Positions 4,978-9,227 of a stretch of DNA of 9,227 nt are shown here, piece after piece. Source of the DNA: an uncultured Eubacteriales bacterium. GTDB taxonomy: Bacteria > Bacillota > Clostridia > Peptostreptococcales > Anaerovoracaceae. Position 1 is the first letter of the stretch. Every line of letters begins with the position of its first letter. The notes beneath the pieces are model-generated. The model saw nothing but the letters and a program-made list of their open reading frames with translations, made no database searches and had not been told where the DNA came from. The stretch covers positions 1-9,227 of the forward strand of contig CAUEYG010000031.1 in assembly GCA_959021945.1 (NCBI GenBank). Direction: 5' to 3'. A program made the translations under genes and the position numbers.

Positions 4978-6775
4978 CGTATTTGAGCACTGCGGTAAAC
5001 GCTTCTTGAGGAACCTCTACCTTTCCGAACTGGCGCATACGCTTTTTCCCTTCCTTTTGCTTTTCCAGCAGTTTTTTCTTACGGGAAATATCACCGCCAT
5101 AGCATTTGGCAATTACATCTTTTCGATAAGCCCGCACAGTTTCTCTGGCAATAACCTTTTGTCCAATGGCTGCCTGAATGGGAACTTCAAATTGATGCAT
5201 AGGAATGACTTCTTTCAGCTTTTCACAGACAAAGCGTCCTCTGGAATAAGCTTTGGACTCATGAACAATCATGGAAAAGGCATCCACTAAATCTTTATTT
5301 AGGAGCACGTCCATTTTTACTACATTGGACTTTTCATAGCGTAAAAATTCATAGTCCAGGGAGCCATAACCTCTTGTCTTGGATTTCAGGGCATCGAAAA
5401 AGTCATAAATCACCTCATTAAGAGGCATTTCATAATGGAGCTGTACTCTGCTTTCTGTAATGTATTCCATATGAATCAGTTTGCCCCGCCTGTCCTGGCA
5501 GATTTCCATAATATTTCCTACATAGTCTTTCGGAATCATAATATCGGCTTTCACAATAGGTTCTTCAATATGGTCGATCTCTGCAGGCTCAGGCAGATTA
5601 GATGGATTTTGTACCATTTCTTCCTTGCCGCTTGTCAGCACCACTTTATAAATAACGCTAGGCGATGTGGTAATGACAGCCAAATCAAATTCACGCTCCA
5701 GCCGCTCCACAATAATTTCCATATGAAGCAAACCTAAAAAACCGCATCGGAAACCAAAGCCCAGGGCAGTGGAAGTCTCTGGTTCAAAATGAAAGGCAGC
5801 ATCGTTTACCTGGAGTTTTTCCAGAGCATCCTTTACATTTTCGTATTTTTCCCCTTCCGCCGGATAAATACCGCAGTACACCATTGGCTGCACCTTTTTA
5901 TAACCGGGCAAAGGTTCTTTTGTCGGCTCCTGATCCAGTGTAATGGTATCCCCTACTCTGGCGTCAGCTACTTGCTTGATGCTGGCGCAGATATATCCTA
6001 CTTCCCCGGCTCTCAGTTCTTTTCTTGGAACATGGCCCGGAGAATAAATTCCCACTTCTGTGACTTCGTATTTTTTTCCCGTATTCATCAGGCGAATCAT
6101 GTCTCCTGTCTTTACATGGCCGTCAAAGATACGGGTATAAATTACAACGCCTTTATAATTATCATAATAGGAGTCGAAAATAAGAGCCTTTAATCTGGCA
6201 CCCTCATCACCGGAAGGAGCCGGAATTTTATGCACTACTTCTTCCAGAAGGTCTTCAATGCCAATGCCTTCTTTGGCAGAAACAAGGGGAGCCTCTGATG
6301 CATCAATTCCAATCACATCTTCCACTTCTGCCTTTATTTCCTCCGGTCTGGCGCTGGGCAGATCAATTTTATTCAATACTGGCAGGATTTCCAGGTCTTC
6401 ATCCAGAGCCAGATATACATTAGCCAGGGTCTGCGCCTCTACTCCCTGGGTAGCGTCCACAACAAGTACCGCCCCTTCGCAGGCTGCCAGGCTTCGGGAT
6501 ACCTCATATGTAAAATCCACATGTCCCGGAGTGTCGATCAAGTTAAAAATATATTCATTTCCGTCCTTTGCTTTGTAAACAAGACGTGTGGTCTGCAGTT
6601 TAATGGTAATACCCCGCTCCCGCTCCAAGTCCATATTATCTAAAAACTGTTCTTTCATTTCCCTCTGTGAAACAAGACCGGTCTTTTCAATAATACGATC
6701 TGCCAGCGTAGACTTACCATGATCAATATGTGCAATAATGCTGAAATTTCGAATGTACTTCTGATATGAATTCAT
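4964..6775 (-). CDS. lepA: Elongation factor 4 (LepA), ribosomal back-translocase GTPase
   Basis: A 603-residue translational GTPase acting on ribosomes in the cytosol; proposed roles include back-translocation and initiation or biogenesis quality control. GTP-binding motifs are in order: G1 AHIDHGKST (15-23), the switch I block RERGITIK (52-59), G3 DTPGH (81-85, with H85 the catalytic His), G4 NKID (135-138) and G5 SAK (166-168). The rest includes the blocks FRCGFLGLLHMEI and RGYGSLDYEF and a Lys-rich C-terminal tail (KKKLLEKQKEGKKRMRQFGKV) typical of LepA rather than EF-G. The ATG at 6775 has GAGG 5 nt upstream and yields the family N-terminus (YIRNFSIIAH); the open frame continues to a TTG at 6841, but that TTG is part of the -35 box. 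The gene overlaps hemW by 14 nt and probably has its own sigma-A promoter (6813-6841), making it the head of a transcript reaching the HEPN gene. Confidence 0.98.
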   Translation of the reverse strand: MNSYQKYIRNFSIIAHIDHGKSTLADRIIEKTGLVSQREMKEQFLDNMDLERERGITIKLQTTRLVYKAKDGNEYIFNLIDTPGHVDFTYEVSRSLAACEGAVLVVDATQGVEAQTLANVYLALDEDLEILPVLNKIDLPSARPEEIKAEVEDVIGIDASEAPLVSAKEGIGIEDLLEEVVHKIPAPSGDEGARLKALIFDSYYDNYKGVVIYTRIFDGHVKTGDMIRLMNTGKKYEVTEVGIYSPGHVPRKELRAGEVGYICASIKQVADARVGDTITLDQEPTKEPLPGYKKVQPMVYCGIYPAEGEKYENVKDALEKLQVNDAAFHFEPETSTALGFGFRCGFLGLLHMEIIVERLEREFDLAVITTSPSVIYKVVLTSGKEEMVQNPSNLPEPAEIDHIEEPIVKADIMIPKDYVGNIMEICQDRRGKLIHMEYITESRVQLHYEMPLNEVIYDFFDALKSKTRGYGSLDYEFLRYEKSNVVKMDVLLNKDLVDAFSMIVHESKAYSRGRFVCEKLKEVIPMHQFEVPIQAAIGQKVIARETVRAYRKDVIAKCYGGDISRKKKLLEKQKEGKKRMRQFGKVEVPQEAFTAVLKYDDNK

Positions 6776-6812
6776 GCTTTCCTCGCTTTTATCGTTCTTT
6801 TTATTCCTATTT

Positions 6813-6841
6813 ATTTTACTTGAAATATTGCGGAAATTCAA
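6813..6841 (-). promoter_or_regulatory. Sigma-A-type promoter for lepA and downstream genes
   Basis: On the minus strand TTGAAT (6836-6841) and TAAAAT (6813-6818) are separated by exactly 17 nt, in an 83-bp gap between the small membrane protein gene and lepA. Expected start of transcription is near 6806, about 30 nt before the lepA ATG. This gives the housekeeping gene vegetative expression independent of the sporulation genes upstream. A short inverted repeat, CTTGAA-N12-TTCAAG, overlaps the -35 and spacer; whether it is an operator is unknown. Confidence 0.7.
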
Positions 6842-6858
6842 GGCTTATTCTGGATGCA

Positions 6859-7044
6859 CTACAGCTCTATTGTTCCCTCCAGACCCCAAAAGGAAAAGGT
6901 TAGATCACCTTCTATTGTCTTGTGTATCGAAAGTCCAGTCTGTCCGCCAAACCCAGTTCGCTCTTTACAGATCTGATCAACGGCTATAAGGGCGCTGGTT
7001 CCTAAAAAAAACACAACAAATACTGCAATCCACTTTTTTATCAA
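6859..7044 (-). CDS. Small single-pass membrane protein of unknown function, between spoIIP and lepA
   Basis: A 61-residue protein that I do not recognise by sequence. It starts IKKW and has one hydrophobic segment at about residues 5-22 (WIAVFVVFFLGTSALIAV). A polar tail of about 40 residues contains ICKERTGFGGQTG and ends FWGLEGTIEL. This looks like a membrane anchor with a short extracytoplasmic domain. The start is TTG at 7044, 7 nt after the spoIIP stop; the SD is probably GAGAGG at the end of spoIIP, so translation should be coupled. Its place between spoIIP and lepA is that of yqxA (DUF3679) in Bacillus subtilis, but YqxA is longer and I see no clear sequence match, so homology is unproven. 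Position suggests expression in sporulation together with spoIIP. Confidence 0.65.
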   Translation of the reverse strand: MIKKWIAVFVVFFLGTSALIAVDQICKERTGFGGQTGLSIHKTIEGDLTFSFWGLEGTIEL

Positions 7045-7051
7045 CTTCTCT

Positions 7052-7948
7052 TTACCTCTCTTCTTTTATAACTGCCGCCAAAACATCAGCAAAATATTTT
7101 CCAGTAGCTTTCACTTCTTTTATATTATTCTGATTGTTTCCTACTTCCAGCAGTAAATATTTATCTGCTATGTACTCGTTATACCGATATTCTTTTTCTA
7201 TGATTCTGCCCCCGAATCCTGGATACATGGATTCCGCTTTCTCATTGATCTTTTTCGCATGACTCATTAGTTTGCTGAAATTGGCATTGTTCTGCCCCAC
7301 TACAAGGCTGAATTTTGCTACTTTTTTTCCGTCAATGGTGGTAGTTTTCCCCACATTGCCCGCATATGCAGCTGCATCTCTGTGAAGATCAATAATGTAT
7401 TTGGCGGTGGGGTATTTTTTCTGCAGTGCAACAATTGTCTCCAAAGATCGGTCGTAAGACTGATTGTAAGACGGCCTGTCGTGAATACTTTTATCGTGGA
7501 CTACTCCAATTCCCAAGCTGTTCAATTCCTTTGTCATCTGTGTGCCCACGTCTCGCACTGTCCCCTCCTCTTTTTCTCTGTGGAAATTACTTTCGGAAAA
7601 AGGCTGGTACGATTCAGTGCTGTGGGTGTGGTAAATAATCACCTCAGGTTTACTGTTATCCGCCTTAGCAGTTTTTTTCTCTGTTTCTTTCTTTGGCTGT
7701 GTCGTCTCCTTCACAGGCTCAGTAGGCTCTGGCTCCGTTTCCTCTGTGGCCTTCTTTGCAGTCTTTGTCTCTTTTTTCTCTACACCCTGGCTGATTGCCG
7801 GATATACCTGGGAAACGCAAAGTTCCCCAAGGCTTCGGCTGTCTGCTTTGAGTTTCGGCAAAGGGCCGCCACCCAATCGCTGCCAGAAAAACAAGGTTGA
7901 AAGAATAAAACAAAGGGCGCATACGATTGCCAATGTTTTTTTATTCAT
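7052..7948 (-). CDS. spoIIP: Stage II sporulation protein P (SpoIIP), engulfment peptidoglycan amidase/endopeptidase
   Basis: A cell-wall hydrolase of the SpoIIDMP engulfment machine. In B. subtilis it removes stem peptides and cuts cross-links at the septum so that the mother-cell membrane can migrate round the forespore. The 298-residue protein has an N-terminal membrane anchor (residues 5-22), a low-complexity K/E/T/P linker (about 57-100) and the catalytic domain from about 101. Conserved blocks are YHTHSTESY (106-114), DLHRD (187-191) and LLLEVGNNQNN (265-275). The His and Glu residues H107/H109, E112, H189 and E268 are the likely metal-binding and catalytic set by family comparison. GGAGG (7955-7959) lies 6 nt before the ATG. 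The gene sits 22 bp after gpr in the same orientation, as in Bacillus, with no obvious separate promoter in the short gap, so it is probably at least partly co-transcribed with gpr. Confidence 0.96.
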   Translation of the reverse strand: MNKKTLAIVCALCFILSTLFFWQRLGGGPLPKLKADSRSLGELCVSQVYPAISQGVEKKETKTAKKATEETEPEPTEPVKETTQPKKETEKKTAKADNSKPEVIIYHTHSTESYQPFSESNFHREKEEGTVRDVGTQMTKELNSLGIGVVHDKSIHDRPSYNQSYDRSLETIVALQKKYPTAKYIIDLHRDAAAYAGNVGKTTTIDGKKVAKFSLVVGQNNANFSKLMSHAKKINEKAESMYPGFGGRIIEKEYRYNEYIADKYLLLEVGNNQNNIKEVKATGKYFADVLAAVIKEER

Positions 7949-7970
7949 CGTTATCCTCCATCAGTTGCTC

Positions 7971-8858
7971 TTACGAATATATGCCGGGATGGAGCGTTTT
8001 ATTTATACCATTTGAAATAATATCAGAGAAATCTTTAATAATCTGGTCAATGTCAGTAGATGTCACGATCATATCCTGACCTTTTTCTTCTATATAACGA
8101 TCAATTTGCTGGGCTTCTTTTACATTTTCCTGAAGCGCTTCCCTGATCAACGTCCTGGAATCAATGACTGTGGGTACTCCTATGGCAATTACTTTTCTTC
8201 CCAAGGTCTCTTTAGAAAGTCCGGTTCTTATATTTCCCATACCGCCGCCCGGATCAATGCCAGTATCATTGATTTGAATTGTAGTGCTGACTCGTTCAAT
8301 ATTTCTCGCTGCCAGAGAGTCAATGGCAATGACCACCTCTGGATCAGAAAGTTCTACTGCTTTTTTTATAAGCTCAGCAGTCTCCATGCCTGTAGAGCCT
8401 GTAACTCCGGGAATAAAGCAGCTGACACATCCCAGTTCATCGTCACCGTCTGCTTCATAAATAATAAAAAGGTGGCGAGTCACCTTAATTTTAGAAACTG
8501 TATAAGGGCCCAAAGCATCAGGAGTTACTTTATCATTTCCCAAACCTACTACCAATACCTTTAGGTGATAGTGGAAAGAAATCAGCTCTGACAGTTCCTT
8601 GGCCAGCGCCTTTCCTGCCCGCTCTTTGATCCCTTCTTTTTCCTCCAAAACTCCATCTACTTCAAGAGTGATGTAGTTGCCTTGGGGCTTTTCAAGCTGC
8701 ATTTCTCCCAGGGTATTGAGAATTCTAATCCTGGTTGAGGTAATATCTTCATCATAGGTGATTTTCTCCATGGTCACGCCTTCAAGCTCTTGTGCGCTGC
8801 CCCGTTCTTCATCAATGATTTCTTTTCGTTCAATTGCAAGGTCTGTTCTGAATTTCAA
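7971..8858 (-). CDS. gpr: Germination protease (spore protease) Gpr
   Basis: Starts degradation of small acid-soluble proteins (SASP) in germinating spores; made as a zymogen in the forespore. The conserved blocks GLGNDKVTPDALGP (105-118), GVTGSTGMETAELI (151-164), AIDSLAARNIERV (178-190) and TIQINDTGI (193-201) match Gpr. D114 and D180 correspond to the two aspartates implicated in catalysis in Bacillus megaterium GPR. RTDLAIE near the N-terminus holds the expected autoprocessing site, TD/LA. The only plausible start is TTG at 8858: a stop lies in frame six codons upstream, and starting at the next Met (residue 30) would delete the conserved RTDLA. AAGGCGGG sits 7 nt before it. At 295 residues it is shorter than the roughly 370-residue Bacillus enzyme: the segment before the C-terminal block (MIVTSTDIDQIIKDF) is reduced, and the propeptide is only six residues. 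Confidence 0.96.
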   Translation of the reverse strand: MKFRTDLAIERKEIIDEERGSAQELEGVTMEKITYDEDITSTRIRILNTLGEMQLEKPQGNYITLEVDGVLEEKEGIKERAGKALAKELSELISFHYHLKVLVVGLGNDKVTPDALGPYTVSKIKVTRHLFIIYEADGDDELGCVSCFIPGVTGSTGMETAELIKKAVELSDPEVVIAIDSLAARNIERVSTTIQINDTGIDPGGGMGNIRTGLSKETLGRKVIAIGVPTVIDSRTLIREALQENVKEAQQIDRYIEEKGQDMIVTSTDIDQIIKDFSDIISNGINKTLHPGIYS

Positions 8859-8893
8859 CGTATTTCCCGCCTTTCAGGTAATTTATCTTTTCT

Positions 8894-8923
8894 TAATTTT
8901 CCCTTGCAAAATCCCTTTTATTC
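8894..8923 (-). promoter_or_regulatory. Forespore (sigma-F/sigma-G-like) promoter for gpr
   Basis: On the minus strand GAATA (8919-8923) is followed after 15 nt by GGGAAAATTA (8894-8903). This resembles the sigma-F pattern as I recall it (GYWTA or GCATR, 15-16 nt, GGHNANAHTR). The GAATA also fits the sigma-G -35 (GMATA), though the sigma-G -10 match (AAAATTA against CATNHTA, 18-nt spacer) is weaker. Expected start of transcription is about 8887, giving a leader near 30 nt. In B. subtilis gpr is known to be forespore-expressed. It overlaps the rpsT promoter on the other strand. Confidence 0.5.
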
Positions 8924-8932
8924 ATATATACT
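8904..8932 (+). promoter_or_regulatory. Sigma-A-type promoter for rpsT
   Basis: TTGCAA (8904-8909) and TATACT (8927-8932) lie exactly 17 nt apart on the + strand, a strong vegetative promoter as expected for a ribosomal protein gene. Transcription should begin near 8939, leaving a leader of about 40 nt. A 10-bp palindrome, TTTAGCTAAA (8945-8954), occurs in that leader without an evident role. Confidence 0.75.
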
Positions 8933-8978
8933 AAAACTTGCGAATTTAGCTAAAAAATAAGAAAGTGGGGTACATTTA

Positions 8979-9227
8979 ATGGCAAATATTAAATCCGCAA
9001 AAAAAAGAATCCGTGTAATCGACAAGAAAACTGCAAGAAACAGAAGAATCAAATCTCATCTGAAAGCAGTTTTAAAGAGTTTTGACGCTGCAATTGAAGC
9101 AGGTGATATGGAAACGGCTGCTGAAAAGCTGGCTCTTGCTGAGAAAAAATTGATGCAGGCTGCAGCAAAGCATACGCTTCACAAAAATACTGCTTCCAGA
9201 AAAGTCTCCAGATTAACAAAGAGATTC
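8979..9227 (+). CDS. rpsT: 30S ribosomal protein S20 (3' truncated by window end)
   Basis: The visible 83 residues begin MANIKSAKKRIRV, continue through KTARNRRIKSHLK and reach KNTASRKVSRLTKRF. This is the hallmark Lys/Arg-rich, helical S20 sequence, a 16S rRNA-binding primary assembly protein of the small subunit. S20 is usually 85-90 residues, so only a few codons and the stop are missing to the right. The ATG at 8979 has GTGGGG (8965-8970) 8 nt upstream. It is transcribed divergently from gpr, the arrangement also found in Bacillus, and has its own sigma-A promoter. Confidence 0.97.
   Translation, partial: MANIKSAKKRIRVIDKKTARNRRIKSHLKAVLKSFDAAIEAGDMETAAEKLALAEKKLMQAAAKHTLHKNTASRKVSRLTKRF

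Noticed and set aside
4978..5000. Search for a CIRCE-like (HrcA) operator or a Shine-Dalgarno before hemW
   Set aside because: Neither is present; the sequence is lepA coding and hemW initiation is best explained by overlap coupling.
6776..6841. N-terminal extension of LepA to a TTG at 6841
   Set aside because: The TTG is part of the -35 box, the extra residues are N/K-rich, and the ATG at 6775 gives the family N-terminus with an SD.
7382..7900. 172-residue + strand open frame opposite spoIIP
   Set aside because: It is antisense to a well-supported gene, is rich in Leu, Phe, Cys and Arg as expected from the reverse of a K/E-rich linker, and shows no family motif.
8106..8564. 152-residue + strand open frame opposite gpr
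   Set aside because: Shadow of gpr: no SD of note, unusual composition and no recognisable domain.
8945..8954. TTTAGCTAAA palindrome in the rpsT leader as an operator or riboswitch stem
   Set aside because: Ten AT-rich bases without a loop or flanking structure are readily expected by chance.

Overview
The window comes from a low-to-moderate GC, endospore-forming Firmicute, most likely in Clostridia. It carries spore genes (gpr, spoIIP), a short clostridial-type Gpr, AG-rich Shine-Dalgarno (SD) sequences and TTG starts. Genus cannot be read from this sequence alone.

Layout, right to left. At the right edge rpsT (ribosomal protein S20, cut by the window end) runs on the + strand. A 120-bp divergent region separates it from a long minus-strand run: gpr (spore germination protease), spoIIP (forespore-engulfment peptidoglycan hydrolase), a 61-residue single-pass membrane protein, lepA (EF4), hemW (radical SAM heme chaperone), glpK (glycerol kinase), a multi-pass acyltransferase, and finally a nucleotidyltransferase/HEPN pair resembling the MntA-HepT (type VII) toxin-antitoxin family. 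At the left edge the C-terminal half of a YeiH-type transporter runs on the + strand and converges on the HEPN gene, with the two stop codons overlapping.

From rpsT to hemW the order matches what I recall of the Bacillus rpsT / gpr-spoIIP-yqxA-lepA-hemW cluster. In that arrangement hrcA-grpE-dnaK follows hemW. Here four tightly packed accessory genes take that place, so the hemW/glpK junction is a synteny break.

Regulation visible in the sequence: a strong sigma-A-type promoter for rpsT overlaps, on the opposite strand, a forespore (sigma-F/sigma-G)-like promoter for gpr. A second good sigma-A-type promoter lies just before lepA and probably drives lepA through the HEPN gene. Inside hemW, on the sense strand, there is a perfect GC-rich hairpin with a T-rich tail that looks like an intrinsic terminator; it may make expression of the accessory genes depend on hemW translation. 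Three successive junctions (hemW/glpK, glpK/acyltransferase, acyltransferase/nucleotidyltransferase) have the upstream stop codon fused to or directly abutting the next SD, which suggests tight translational coupling.

No tRNA, rRNA, CRISPR array, insertion sequence or riboswitch was recognised. No gene-free stretch exceeds about 120 bp. Nothing here is clearly an undescribed system. The points most worth following are the accessory block with its HEPN/MNT pair, the hairpin in hemW, the overlapping divergent promoters, and the small membrane protein between spoIIP and lepA.
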